Counted from the first letter of the stretch, positions 35,833-47,560 are shown. The stretch: 64,000 nucleotides of DNA from Polytrichum commune (GCA_950295325.1 OX485805.1:18835501-18899500), one strand, 5' to 3'. The notes: generated by a model from the letters alone, not told the origin. Translations and numbers: made by a program.

Positions 35833-37515
35833 TCAATCACACAATCTCCCAATCACACGACACATTGTTGCTTGAAGCTTCACCCAAGGTGATTTTATAT
35901 TGCAGATTTCTGTACAATGATTTGGGAGAGCTACGCTACGATTGGGATCTAGTGATCTGCTCCAAGGCAGCTCAGGGCCTACATGCAAATTTTTACACTT
36001 GGAAAGGGTAGCTCCTATTGAGCAGTGCCAAATTTCCTGCAATGGAATCCAGAGCTCAAGTCTATCAAGCTTACAATCTTCGGAATGATGCTGAAATATG
36101 TTCTGAATTTGCAAAGGATCATCACTACTGCAATGTGCCTCCTCCTCCGAAGACAAACAAAATGCTCCGTAAAGCCTTGAAGGCTTAAGAAGGCCAACGG
36201 ATGCTTCTAGGGATTTGAACTCTTCCATATGAGAAGGGAGTGCCTGTGAGGATGAAGGAATCTCGTTTCCAGGACTAATGCAGCTGCAAGACGAAAACTT
36301 TGTAGTCTCGTGATCCATGTGGAGGCCGGTGGTGTTTGTTGCTACGGAGCTCGTGTCGTCGATTGCAGCTTCGATGGTGGAAACGGAGCATTTGACCACC
36401 AAATTGGAGAAAGGAGAAGGTGAGGGAGGAGGAGAGCCTTTTGGCGATCGAACAACAATCCATTCGCCAGCAAAATCGCTAAAAGGAGAGCTGCCCCAAC
36501 AATTCTCCCCCGATTGCTCCTGAGAGCTCTTCTGGCTCGACACCAAGCCACGCTTCAAGAAAGAAGGCGTGCTCAGAATTGGGATTGAATCCTCGAAGCT
36601 CGACGAAAGGTCGCTGTTGGGAAACTGCATCACGCTGCAAGGAGAGAGAGGAGCCTCCACGGTGGGGGCAGCCTTGGCCACGAACCTGGTGGTGAGAAAG
36701 GGATGTCGGAGCAATTGAGAGCTTGTCCATCTCTTGCGAGGATCTCTCTGAAAACACTTGCCCAAGAAATCGTGCGCCTCGGCGGAAAGGGAAGCTGGCA
36801 CTTCAGGAAGCTCATCGGTGCATCCAATGTGGTACAGAGCTACGAAAGGGTTGCTTAGGTTGCTCCATGGAGCTCGCCCTGTGGCCATCTCTATCACCGT
36901 GCAACCCAAAGACCAGATGTCAGATGCAAGCCCCTGTTCCACCTGCCTCACAACCTCCGGCGCCATCCACAACGGAGTTCCGTTCACCTTGGCAGAGCAA
37001 TTCATTGCTTCGCTCTCAATCTCCCTGCCCACCCTCTTGGCGGATCCAAAGTCCGTCAGCTTCACGTTTCCATTCCTAACCAGCAGGTTTTTGCCCTTGA
37101 TGTCACAGTGCACGATTCCTTCTCTGTGCAAGTAATCAATTCCCTCAACGATGCTACGCGTGTAAGTGCGGATCAAATGCTCATCCAGCGCCCCCGCGCC
37201 TGCGAATTGCTTCAAAAAATCTGCCAAGCTGCCTTCGGGGATATACTCCAGGAACACGTTGCGCATCAACTTCCCACCCTCCTCTGTCCAATCGCTTCCC
37301 AAACAGCGCACAACGTACTTGGAGTCCAAGCTCTGAAGAAGCTGGATCTCGTTCTCTAGTGCTTGCAGTGACAGCTCTGCCCCTGCGCCTCTTCCGTTCA
37401 CCTGAACCGATTTCACTGCAAAGACCTCCCCATCTTCTCTATCGATCGCAAGGTTAACCTTGCCGAACGACCCTGCACCTATCAACTTCCCCCGGATCCA
37501 TGAACGGGCTGCCAT
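35833..37515 (-). CDS. MAPKKK17/18-like protein serine/threonine kinase, copy 2
   Basis: Minus-strand frame of 560 codons from the ATG at 37515 (MAARSWIRG). An in-frame ATG 29 codons upstream (37602) is open, but 37515 sits in a better context (gccATGG) and aligns with copy 1, so I prefer it. The kinase domain is complete and canonical: GAGSFGKV loop, Lys35, HCDIKG Asp138, DFG155, GTPLWMAPE, HPFL. An EWIVVRSP motif follows as in copy 1. The central part is almost identical to copy 1, whereas the first 53 residues and the C-terminal third are diverged. The C-terminal third is Ser/His-rich with no recognised domain. Expected to act as a MAP2K kinase in stress or ABA signalling, by family. Unlike copy 1 it keeps all three loop glycines. 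Confidence 0.94.
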   Translation of the reverse strand: MAARSWIRGKLIGAGSFGKVNLAIDREDGEVFAVKSVQVNGRGAGAELSLQALENEIQLLQSLDSKYVVRCLGSDWTEEGGKLMRNVFLEYIPEGSLADFLKQFAGAGALDEHLIRTYTRSIVEGIDYLHREGIVHCDIKGKNLLVRNGNVKLTDFGSAKRVGREIESEAMNCSAKVNGTPLWMAPEVVRQVEQGLASDIWSLGCTVIEMATGRAPWSNLSNPFVALYHIGCTDELPEVPASLSAEAHDFLGKCFQRDPRKRWTSSQLLRHPFLTTRFVAKAAPTVEAPLSPCSVMQFPNSDLSSSFEDSIPILSTPSFLKRGLVSSQKSSQEQSGENCWGSSPFSDFAGEWIVVRSPKGSPPPSPSPFSNLVVKCSVSTIEAAIDDTSSVATNTTGLHMDHETTKFSSCSCISPGNEIPSSSQALPSHMEEFKSLEASVGLLKPSRLYGAFCLSSEEEAHCSSDDPLQIQNIFQHHSEDCKLDRLELWIPLQEIWHCSIGATLSKCKNLHVGPELPWSRSLDPNRSVALPNHCTEICNIKSPWVKLQATMCRVIGRLCD

Positions 37516-39305
37516 GGCGGGATATTCTACGCATCCAGAACAAATTGCTCCGTCATGAATATGTGCCCTCACACTAATTTTCTTTCGCTCTCTCTCGATC
37601 ACTGAACACTTCTCAATGTTTTCTATGGTCCTGGAAGAGGCAAAAGAATCTATAGAGTACTAAGACCTCTCTGTGAGATGCACAAGTATGGAAGCAAAGC
37701 GAAGCATGATTGGAAGGATGTCCTAGGGCAAGAGTTATAAAAGAAGGGGTGGAGGACACAAGTGGGACTAAACTGATGAGGGTGGTAAGGGATCAATCAG
37801 ACCAGCAGACTGCAACTATAGGAGACAACCTCTGTTGTTCATCAGGTTATAGCAGCAACAACAAGCAAATTTTGTTTGTGTGCAGATTGCAGAAACCCAA
37901 TGAATTCAAGTGTCAGGAGCTGTCGGAAAAGAAGTGCGCCTGGGCCCTGGCTGCTACAATTTATGCCTGGGCTTCACAGGCAGGCAGCGGAAGTCCAGAG
38001 CCTGCCGTCTCCAGCTAATTACTTGATTGTCAGATTGGCGAATAGATCTACAGTGCAGTAGATAATGTCGTCGAATTGGTCTGTGGGTAGAAGTACAACA
38101 AAGCCAGCATGGAAGCTGCTGAGTGATTTGAAAGATTCTGAACATTCCTGTTCCCAGGCTTTACTATCCAAGACTATTTCTGTTGACAAAAAAATAAAAG
38201 TGACAGTGCCCTGCAGTGCCTGCCTACTGCTCCGTCCTGCCAGCCGCCCACCGATCAGCCAGGTTCATGATAATTCATGTGAAATGAATATATATGCTGC
38301 AGCAGGCCAGGCGAGCTCCGAAAGTGATCAGAGGAATAACATGGTGCAACTTGCAAGTGCTCATCAAACGTAGGAATCAGTGAAAGGAAACAGAATATTG
38401 ATTGGGGGGTGGCGTTCACCGAGGATTGCCGCTCAGTTGGTCAAAACTATTCACCTTTTGGGTCCTCAGATTCTGTCAAATGCTTTCACATCAAGCAGCC
38501 CATCGCTTATTGGCGCTGTCGAGAGTAAGTACCTCATAAGAAAATATATTATGGGTGGGAAACCATTCCGGTAAGCTGAATGCAAAATGAATATCTGCCT
38601 CACAGTGGAGAAAATACTATTATTAGAAAACCCCCTGAGTTTTATTTTCACGCTGGGACAAGCACATCATCACATAACTAAGCAAGAGTTGGTCACGCGT
38701 AGGTAAAGAGATTTCAGGATGAAAGTTCCTGGGTATACGCCGCGTTGACTTCATTGCCAGAAGGATGAATGAAAGGAAGGATCTGGAGGTTCGGAGAATA
38801 TACCTTCCTTGGTTTTGTTTATGAAAAATAGCCGGCTTGTTGGCTTGGTCCCTTGCTGGCAACGAACGGGTGCAGTCATTTCCACATAAGATCGCCAATT
38901 TTTGAAGGAAAGAAAGACTCCTTGTTCTTTCTCCCGATTGGGGCTCCGAACTATGTAGCAAGATTCTGGGAAATTGTCTCCTTTATCCTATTCTTGAGGA
39001 GAGGAATTTTGTCATCATATTTCAAATAATGCAAGAAGGTTGGTGGCCATGGGGTACTTCCGATAAATTTAGGTGAATTTGTGGAGGAGGAGTTGGAGGC
39101 AGGGCTTGAACAATGGAAAGAGTTCCAACTTCCCCCCAAAGAGTTTGGGTGGGCGGCCCGTTCTCCCGGTCCCCAGGGCCCAATAAAAATTTGAGCACGA
39201 TGATGTCTGTGGCGGATGAACATCTTGACCTCCACCAGGATGTGCTTGAATTTGGGGCGGAGCATATCCCTCCCCAACCCTTCAATTTCTTCCCCACTTG
39301 ACCCA
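37516..39305. other. upstream region of kinase copy 2
   Basis: Should include its promoter and leader. The first 87 bp are open in frame with the kinase. No resemblance to the leader or array upstream of copy 1. A plus-strand TTATAAAAG at about 37734 faces away from the kinase. Short frames beyond are unrecognised. Confidence 0.35.
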
Positions 39306-39309
39306 TGAC

Positions 39310-39920
39310 GCCAAAATCGTTTGCAATATTATGTCGTAGGAGCTAAACGCCATTTTTTAGAATATTATTCTTACCTCGGTGACAAAAAACCTCCGACGTC
39401 CCTCGACTCTCGACGTGCAAAGTTTGATCGGTTGTCCTAATATAAGGGATCAAAATCAAACATGTCCTTTGTCATCTTCAAGTAATAAGTGTAACTCACT
39501 GACCCATGAAGCCGTTAGTTAAGTTACGACTGACACCAAATCTGCTCCCCCAAGGTTTTGTTGTTGTTGTTGTTGTGGTTTACCTCGGCGACAAATTGCC
39601 TTGCAATATTATGTCGTAGGGGCTAAAACCCAGAACGTTCTTACCTCGGTACCAGAAACCCTCCGACGTCCCTCGACTTTCGACGTGCACTCGACCAGTT
39701 GTCCTATATAATATACCTGCTTACTGAACCAAAGCAAACATGATCAAGTTGTCATGTTCAAGTAATAAGTGTAACTGGTTGACCAATGACTCCGTTACCT
39801 TATTACGAACACCCCATAAGTTATTTTGTTACCTTGGTGACAAAATGCCTGTCTTTGACTTGCATCCGGAAAGATGTGAAAAGGTGATAGAAGCTCAACC
39901 CATGACGCCTTCTTGCGCCA
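39310..39920 (+). repeat. degenerate tandem repeats, period about 250-280 bp
   Basis: TTGCAATATTATGTCGTAGG occurs at 39321 and 39601. CTCCGACGTCCCTCGACT and AGTAATAAGTGTAACT also recur in each unit. TACCTCGGTGACAAA-type sequence occurs near 39374, 39581, 39830 and, shortened, 40004. Between units lies a GTT microsatellite (about 39558-39575). No frame persists between units; function unknown. Confidence 0.65.
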
Positions 39921-41376
39921 AATTGCCTGCTTCAACACGGCAAAAAAGGAGGTACACCTATATACATCATCTACACCAACTAAACCCCCCCCCCCCTCGA
40001 AAATTACTTCGGTGACAAAATTATTTCGAAAATTACTTAAGTTTAAGGCGTATTCTTCTACAATTTGTCGGCTTCCTTTGGGCTATTTAGAAATGGGACC
40101 AATCGGGCGCCATTAACTCAATTTAGAAACATCGGCAGATGTTGTGACGCAAGGAATCATCGTCGACACATTGACGAGAACCTTCGTCGTCGTTGTAAGC
40201 AATCGGCAGGCAATTTATAAGTTAAGTGAGTCCTTTACAGAAGATTGGAGGTGCAAATCAATTGGAGGTGCAAATCAATTGGAAGTCAAAATTGGTGGAG
40301 TGGCCAGCTACATGCAAATATACCTACAGACCTTCACCAATGAGGTGTGTGAAAGATGCGCTTGAATTGACTCCTGTACGTAGTGACTCATCAACCAAGC
40401 GATTACTTGGACGTAGACATCATCATACGTTACACCGACCGAACCAGGAAAGTAACCAGGAAAAAGCACAAGTGAAACAGTAGGCATGTGTTACTAATGT
40501 GCGGCCAAGGCAAAAAAGGTCGTGCTACATAAGTTATGAGATCGAGGCTGGTAGTGTGGGGAATTCCGTCATTTTCCACAGCAGCAGCATGCCGCTGGCC
40601 ACCAGCCTCACGTCACTATAGAAGAATAGTATAATATATATATATACACACACACACGCACACACATTTGACAAGTAATCAAGTCTTACCGATGTGGGAG
40701 CCATCTTCCTAGCCTGCAAGGTGAGGTGGATCCTGCAATTCCATCACAAATTCTGGGTCATTCCTCCAACATCCATTTAAAATCCACCCAAATTCCCAGG
40801 GTGAACATCTTCCACCAGACACGTGTGCTCAGGACTTCCTCAGAAGAATTTCCCTTTCTACTATGGTAGTAATTCCTAGAATAAAAGTTGTGAATAAGTT
40901 GTGAATATCGTTCTTTGTATGATCTACACTGAAAAGAAAGGAAGAATTCCTAAATACAAGTTGCCTAAATCCAGTACACCGTTTATGATATTTAGTGTCA
41001 CTTACTATTTGGACTTACGTTGTGCTATAGTATTTTATTCTAGATCTAGTTTTTGACCAACAAAGGTCAAATTGATTGTTTGGACACTATAGAACATTAA
41101 CAGCTTTACTTTGTAAAATCTTACATTAACATTAAAATGTTATAGTAATACGTGAATTCAAATTGTAAGTGACAATAAATACCATAAACAGTGCAGCGCT
41201 ACGTACTCTCTTCAGCAACACCCACCTTGCCAAGTGGGTGTGGGATTTTTTGGTATATGTTAGTCAATTAGGTCATGGGTTTTGTGAAGGGCGTTGCAAG
41301 CTGCAGTTAAGGTGCAGTTTGCTTGCTTGGTTTGGAACCATCAACATCTCGCCAATTAAGAAACGCCCACCAAACA

Positions 41377-41815
41377 ATGAGAGAGAGAGGGAGAAAGAGA
41401 GAGAGGCCACGATGCTCTCATGGTTGCACCAGACATCCCAACTTCTTCCCCATTCTTTCCGTGTCCAGAGTTTTGTAGATGATGTCCAGGAATTCGCACT
41501 ATTCAGTAGTAATTAAAGAATTTTGACCCCGGAACAGTGTGTGCTCTGGCCAATAATTTATAAGAGGCCACCAAACAAACAATCAGAGAGGCCACGATCC
41601 TCTCATGGTTGCACCAGATCACATCCAAAACCTGAACCATTCTTTCCGTGTCCAGAATTTTGTGGGTAATTCACGAAGAAATTTACCCCTGATGAGGACA
41701 TAGTGCTTTGCACCTGGCCAATCAATACATATAACTTGAGGCTAAACCAACGGAAGAGAGGCCACGATGTTCGCATGTTCAAGCTCCCAGACATGCAAAA
41801 AAAGCCCCTCATCAC
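41377..41815 (+). repeat. tandem repeats, period about 170-186 bp
   Basis: AGAGAGGCCACGAT followed by CTCATGGTTGCACCAGA occurs near 41400 and 41586, and in shortened form near 41756. CATTCTTTCCGTGTCCAGA and TCTGGCCAAT-type blocks also recur. The 115-codon frame across the first unit is not preserved in the next. Confidence 0.6.
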
Positions 41816-41819
41816 AGCA

Positions 41820-44555
41820 GTGACTGTGTAGTACTACAGTATAAGATCGATTGTCATGAGGACTCCGAGGTTACTCACCATAATCGATGATTTGATTTAT
41901 TAATGCGGCTTGATGTCGGAGCCAGCACGTTTGATGCGTAATCTTGGATGCATTGGATGCGAAGTTGGGCCAGGTGGCAGATCTGCCGTCGAACACTGTG
42001 GAAAACTTGTGCATGGTTGGGGACCAATAACTTAATCGATTATATATGCCGACCCTTGGAAACCACTGCCACTTCAGCAGTTGTAGAAAGTGAAACAGTT
42101 GTGGGGACTGTATGTGGAGGAGGGAAAAAGAGCTGTTGCTGGTGACGTGGAGCCTCCACTGAGCTTGATGCCTCCAGCAAAGTGGATAGGGTCGATCTTT
42201 GATTGGGCCAGCGCTCATGTTCTGTTACGCACAAATCCAATTCCAACATGTACATCACGGTTCGAGTGCTCCAAGAAAATCTGTACAGTTGCCATTTTGC
42301 ACATGTTTAACACGTATGCAGCAGCAACACCCAATTCCACAGTAGACTTGGGCCTGTTTCCTGCGAAGAAGAGTGTAGTAGCTTGCAATTTTCCAGTACT
42401 TCGATTTCTTACAGTCATCAGCTATATGGTAGCCCGTGAAGTGTTGGTTGCTTCGACTTGATTATTTATTAACTTCGATTAGAAGCAAGTTGTAATATAT
42501 CTGTGGACTTGGAGGCTGTGCCTGCAACCTGCTTAAAGGCCCTTAAAGTGAAGGAAAACAAAGATTGTTCATTTATATATATGTGAGCGGCTACATACCT
42601 TGAAGACAGGGAGATTTTCTGGTCGGGATTGTAGCGTAGCTTGTAATCAATAGGCTGCGTGGAGACGATGATCATGAGGATGTTCGTAGCTGGAGTAGTC
42701 TTGGTTGCCAAGTCAAGTGTAGGGTTAGGCATCCAATACCGTTATGATTCTGTTCGGATAATAAGCACCTACAGAATGATTTGGTATTTGCTCAAGAAAT
42801 TTGCCTTCCGTGGATCCGGGTATCAGAGCAGTGGCCGAGTTAATTAGTACAGAGCAGCTCCTAATGCCATGAATAGTAGTTGTTGTTGTTAGTGTTGTTG
42901 CTGGGATTTGATGTCATGGCCATTAATTAAGTGACGTATCCTCCTCGAAGCCAATCACAAGTTCCAGTTGAGGAAGTGCAGCATGACTAGGAGAATGATC
43001 TGTTCGGAATTCATCAACATTAAACCATGTCACATTAGTAGTAAATTAGCATTTCGGCAGATTTGTGGAGTGTGAACAATTGGTTTAACTGCTTTCGTCA
43101 GCAATTTTGCTACTGAAAGGACAAGATTTGTAGATGTTCATAGCCTTTTAGTTCATAGTTTTAGTGTACGAAGGAAACATGGATTGATTCTTAACCATGG
43201 GAAACGAGTTGCAGGATATCACATGACTTCGTCAGAAAAGGTTCGAAAAGGAGATTTCAAAATGATGCCCACCGCATTCCAAAGGGCAAGAAGAGAATAT
43301 TCTGAAAAGAATCAGGCTTACTACTCTGTACTGTGAACAAGATTTCCACAGCATGACAGCTACTATGGTGTAATTCCCAACCAATTTTTTGTTTTGTTTC
43401 CTTAGGTTTCTGTTGATTGAAGTTGCTCGTTATCCACAAAAAGATCACTCCCTCGGAGAAAGGACTTCTACGTTGACCTATTTCTGAGGCCAATGGTCGG
43501 ATCACAACCAAAAAGCAACAGTTGCTTCAGATAATGCTCGCAGTTCGAACAAATATCTTCAATATGGCTAACTCAATGTGAATGAATTAGCGATCCAGTA
43601 GTGATGGAGTTGATTCCACGCAACCGGGGCTGATCCTATCACCACCACCACATACAAGGAAGAAGGTTCGCACATTTGCACATGCATCCAAATGGTTTGG
43701 AAAAAACCTACATGTCTGGAAAACTCCTATATTGATATAAGTGGTGGCCCTATATTCATCACAGATCCCTTGTTATCGCTCTCTGTGGTTTGAATGCATC
43801 AAGTGCATAGTGGATAATTATTAGGGTTTCCCTGTCACTGTGTGATCTTGTCACATTAGTGACCGAAAGAAAAGATATTACCTGTGTACCGGGAGAACCG
43901 GCTACTAGTTACAGATGAACCGGTTCATCTTCCCAAATCACCAGTTCAAAATTTTAAACTCTAGGAAATGATCTGAACCATATATATATATATCCTATTT
44001 CAAGTAAAAATAACAAGGAACAACCGAAGCATTCAAATAAAGAAGTAAGGAATAGAGACCGAGTTGGCTCAAATTTCTCCCCGTTTACTGGATATTGCTA
44101 CTTCGATACCGTTACCTAATTCCGTGAGAGAGTTTTGGAATAGGTAAATTCCCTGCGGCTTGCATCCCATGTGCATATATATCATATATAGGTATAACAT
44201 CAGTGAGAGGTTATTGGAAGAATGATCATTGCAAACCTTCAACTTCGTCCTTAACTTGAAATTCTTGGCTCTGAAATTAGAAACTCAAACGTAGGGACGA
44301 GTAGCAACTATACCTGCAGCCATGGGAGAGGAGCCAGTAGGTAACAACAAAATTGACCCCCCAAAAATGTGGGTGGCCCTTGGTGCCACTGCTGCTCCTG
44401 ATGATCAGCCTCTTCATCCTCCGAAATAGCCATGGCCTGACATTCTTTCCCGGGCACGATGATTCCACTCCCACCGCTCATATTTTATTAGTCATTACGT
44501 ATGAACAGGACTCACTGATCACACTGTTGCCCAGTGTGGGCCCCCGATTCCTGGT
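41820..44555. other. mostly unique sequence, no recognised gene
   Basis: The longest frames (42090, 123 codons; 42218 minus, 115 codons) overlap on opposite strands and look incidental. Family X copy 5 lies at 43891. An 83-codon frame at 44353 starts with a hydrophobic segment but has no other support. Confidence 0.4.
43891..44080 (+). repeat. family X repeat, copy 5 (diverged)
   Basis: The first 40 bp (GGGAGAACCGGCTACTAGTT, ACAGATGAACCGGTTC) are the cleanest 5' block in the window, with no insertion. The remainder is only loosely similar (AATCACCAGTTCAAAATTTT) and includes a TA microsatellite at 43981-43992. Confidence 0.55.
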
Positions 44556-44559
44556 TGAA

Positions 44560-44950
44560 CTCATGGCTAAAATTTCGTTTAAAAAACCTCAGACCATCAT
44601 CTGATCATGAACCGCACGAAATCCTGAAAGTCGGTGACCTCCAAGAGTACAGTAGGTTACAGCGGCAAAATTTAAGAACATGTGAACTGAGCATGTGCTA
44701 CGGTTAAACCCTAACCCCAAACTTCAACTTGGAAGGCTGCGAATTACTAACATTTCACCAATGGCTAAAATTTCCTCGCACCATCATCGTCGTCTTCACG
44801 AAAATTTGAAGTCAGTCTACAAGAGTACAGTAAGTTACAGTGGGAAAAACTTTAAGGGACATGTGAACTGAGCACGTGCTAGGAATGTAAAACCTTAAAC
44901 CCTAAACCCTAAAACCCTAAACTGCAATTAGGGCAGCGAATAAATTAGCA
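44560..44950 (+). repeat. tandem duplication, period about 198 bp, with telomere-like tract
   Basis: ATGGCTAAAATTTC starts units near 44563 and 44761. AAGAGTACAGTA-GTTACAG and GACATGTGAACTGAGCA-type blocks occur in both. The second unit ends with several CCCTAAA-type units (about 44896-44922), while the first has only two imperfect ones (TTAAACCCTAACCCC). Confidence 0.65.
44896..44922. repeat. interstitial plant-type telomere-like motif
   Basis: Successive CTTAAAC, CCTAAAC, CCTAAAAC and CCTAAAC units match the plant telomere repeat CCCTAAA with small errors. A telo-box in a promoter or an expanded slip product is as likely as a repaired break. Confidence 0.5.
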
Positions 44951-45636
44951 TTCACCAAGATATTCTTTCTGCAATCGTCATCCTCCATCTCGGCCATGAT
45001 ATTGTGGCCTCGATCCAATTACCAGATTCTTTGAAATTCTTGGCCATCTATCATTCTGATCACATCATGCCATATTGCTCCACATTATTATCCACATTGC
45101 TATCATTGAACAATTGTTGCTGTTCACAATTTGCTCCTGCGAATAAAGACTAGCCTGTGGTGGCGATAATTTTGTAGTGTGAAGAAGATTCATCGGTTTC
45201 TGCAAGAATGCCGGGAGTCAAAGGCGGTTGTGTGGAAGGGCTGCTTTCACTTCCTTTTATTATATCCGTGAATTTTCTGTGACTGGAAAACCTTGATTGT
45301 TTGATGATGAACGCCACCACCGAGCTTGGAGTTCTGTGCAGAATGCAGCCAATTCGTCCCTCCATAACTCATATCAAACTTCCATGAGTCAAAGAACAAA
45401 ACTCTCTCCTATCCAGAATATACTTATGCCTACATACCGTGGATATTTGTGTTGTTCATCTTCACCCAATCCACAAAGTTGGCTTTTTCTTGAAATCTGC
45501 TTCCCCTCGGTCATTCAACCGATCATCCTCGGACTAAATACTCGAGGTCTTGGAAACACCATTAAAAGTTATCGAGCTTATGATCTACATATCAGAATTG
45601 GGGCTCAACTGAACATTATTAAGCAGTGTGCGTTCG

Positions 45637-45747
45637 TTCATGTTGGCCCCAAGAATATAACTGTGGGATGCCGCAGCTAGTGCAAATTCAAACTAAATTT
45701 GCACTAGCTACAGCATCCCATGGTTATATCCTCGGGGCCAACATGAA
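45637..45747. ncRNA. miRNA-precursor-like hairpin B
   Basis: Two arms of about 52 nt (45637-45688, 45695-45747) with a loop of about 6 nt. By eye six positions differ, two of which become G:U pairs. Blocks TTCATGTTGGCCCC, GGGATG and AGCTAGTGCAAATT pair perfectly. AAGCAGT and ACTGCTT outside the stem (about 45621 and 45773) may lengthen it. It matches no miRNA I know. Either a young MIRNA/siRNA hairpin locus or a recent local inverted duplication. Confidence 0.45.
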
Positions 45748-45865
45748 CTATTTCATCATGTTATGAATGTAGACTGCTTTGGTATTCTAACATCTACCGA
45801 GGCGGTAATAGTAAAACTAGCCTCGTCTAGGCTGGTGGCAGATTCATCCCACATTAAGCTCACTA

Positions 45866-46504
45866 CACTAAATATTGTATTTAGTGTCACCAATTTTATT
45901 TGTCTTGTTCAATACTACTCCCTCCTTCCCAAAATGATTGTTCTATCTCCCGGATTTTTTGGTCCCAAAATGACTGTCCAATTTATTTGCCCGGCTAGAA
46001 ATTTGAGGCTCAAAAGTCGAATATTTTTGTGCCAAACTTACATTATCAAGAAGTCTTTCGGCGTCGCAACTTTGGGGGCATTTTGGAGTAGTTGTTGTTT
46101 TCTATTCTAAAAGTCATATGTACAACTACTCAGTCAATGGTCAACAAGCCTTAATCTCGCCAAAGTTATGAACACGTACATTCATTTGGGGACGGAGGGA
46201 GTGATTGTGAACCACCCGTGTAGTGTCACCAACACTAAACGTCAACCTAGTAACATTATTTGTCATCCCTTGTTAAAATATGTGGACATTTATACATTTA
46301 CAATGATGTCACTTACTAGGTAATTTTTCATCCAGATATCACTCATTCATGACAATATATTCATTCTAGAAAATGTTGCGATGTAAAATATACCAAAAGT
46401 AAGCTAGGATGACAGTATTTGTATACTTTTTCATAAGAATGTTATACTTTTATGTAACCACAATGACAAAAAATACCATATGACATTAAATACAATGTTT
46501 AGCG
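45866..46504. mobile_element. CACTA-ended MITE (family C1), interrupted copy
   Basis: Left end CACTAAATATTGTATTTAGT and right end TACAATGTTTAGCG, flanked by TA. Without the Stowaway insert it is about 350 bp and matches the copies at 1725, 3591 and 50008. Shared internal blocks are ATTTGTCATTCCTTGT, CACTTACTAGGTAA and CATTCATGACAA. Ends of CACTA type with a two-base TA duplication could also fit a Tc1/mariner derivative; the superfamily is unresolved. Confidence 0.7.
45918..46201. mobile_element. Stowaway-type MITE nested in a CACTA-like MITE
   Basis: Starts CTCCCTCCTTCCCAAAATGA and ends TTTGGGGACGGAGGGAG. Flanks are TA (45916-45917) and TG (46202-46203), the latter a likely decayed TA. The outer sequence CAATAC-TA-ATTGTGAACC matches the uninterrupted sites near 3641 and 50062 once the insert is removed. 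This shows the order of insertion. Confidence 0.85.
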
Positions 46505-46509
46505 TAGAT

Positions 46510-47560
46510 TATTTTGGGGTCTTTGACCTTGATTTAGGGGTTAGTTTAGCTTTAAAAAGCAATGTCTGGGTTCTACAGTAGGAACATGCGTTTTCACTCT
46601 CTCCTCACATAACTCGCCCTCCCTCTTGGTAGGTGTTGTGAACATTCACCCAATGTGGATACTATGATAGTTTTATCCTTATGCTTTACCTGCAAGGTGA
46701 ATGAATTACATAGCAAGTGAGAGGAAAGTGGATGACGAGTTGCAATAGCAGCAAGACATCCATTGACTCTTGCTCATCATAGGATTAATCGGTTTGCTCA
46801 TGGATGAAATCTATATGTTATGAATGAAATGTCCACTACGTGGATAGGAAAACGCAAGAGAATTGTTGGAAGTGCCTTCCATGTGGATGACAAACTGGTT
46901 AATATGGTCTTGATAACAACCATGATTTATGGAACATGGATTAGATAACTGCAAAGGAGAGTGAATGACAAGCTATGAACTAGATAACCAACTCAAGTAG
47001 GTGAATGATTCACAGCTCCCGTTGCTTGTCATCACGTCACTCTCTGTCATATCAAGCTTGGAGGGGCTTGGGGTCCGTGGTATCTATGTAAATGAATGGG
47101 ATATTCCCAACACTCAATATTTTGACTATCGGCCCCAAATCTATAACTGAAAATTTGTCAAATAAAAAATAAGTATGCTTTGGCCGAAGTCAATAGTGTA
47201 TTATGACTTAGAATATTGATATGATGAGCTAGGAATATTATGTTGTGAGTTGAATGGGTACATCAAATCGTCCTTATAAATAAAATAGCCAACCACATCA
47301 ATTTCCTACCAAAAAAATTGAAAGTGACCCACACTAATTTTAAAATAGAGATTATGGGTGGGTTGGAAATTAGTGTGGGTTTGAGAGATTTACTATGGCC
47401 CACACCAATAGAACAATTCAAAAGACCATTGATAGGGGACTGGTGCTGGTGGCAGAGTTCAGGTTGTAACTAATTGTATGTTTCAATGCAATGAAAATTC
47501 ACGTATTTTAGAATTTATTTATTAAATAAATAAATGTTTATTTATTTTTAAAAGCACAAA
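46510..47560. other. no recognisable gene
   Basis: No frame of note. A small inverted pair at about 47316-47393 (CCCACACTAATTT and AAATTAGTGTGGG around 50 bp) is the only structure seen. Confidence 0.4.

Noticed and set aside
37516-37602. 29-residue N-terminal extension of kinase copy 2
   Set aside because: Open in frame but low-complexity and basic, absent from copy 1. The ATG at 37515 has a better context and aligns with the paralogue.
44353-44604. 83-codon frame with signal-peptide-like start
   Set aside because: Hydrophobic segment only; no conserved features, and it ends in a duplicated non-coding unit.
45297-45680. 127-codon frame with a GLNTRGLGNTIKSYRA piece resembling a LINE endonuclease start
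   Set aside because: Only about 15 residues look similar, no following endonuclease motifs are present, and it runs into the hairpin.
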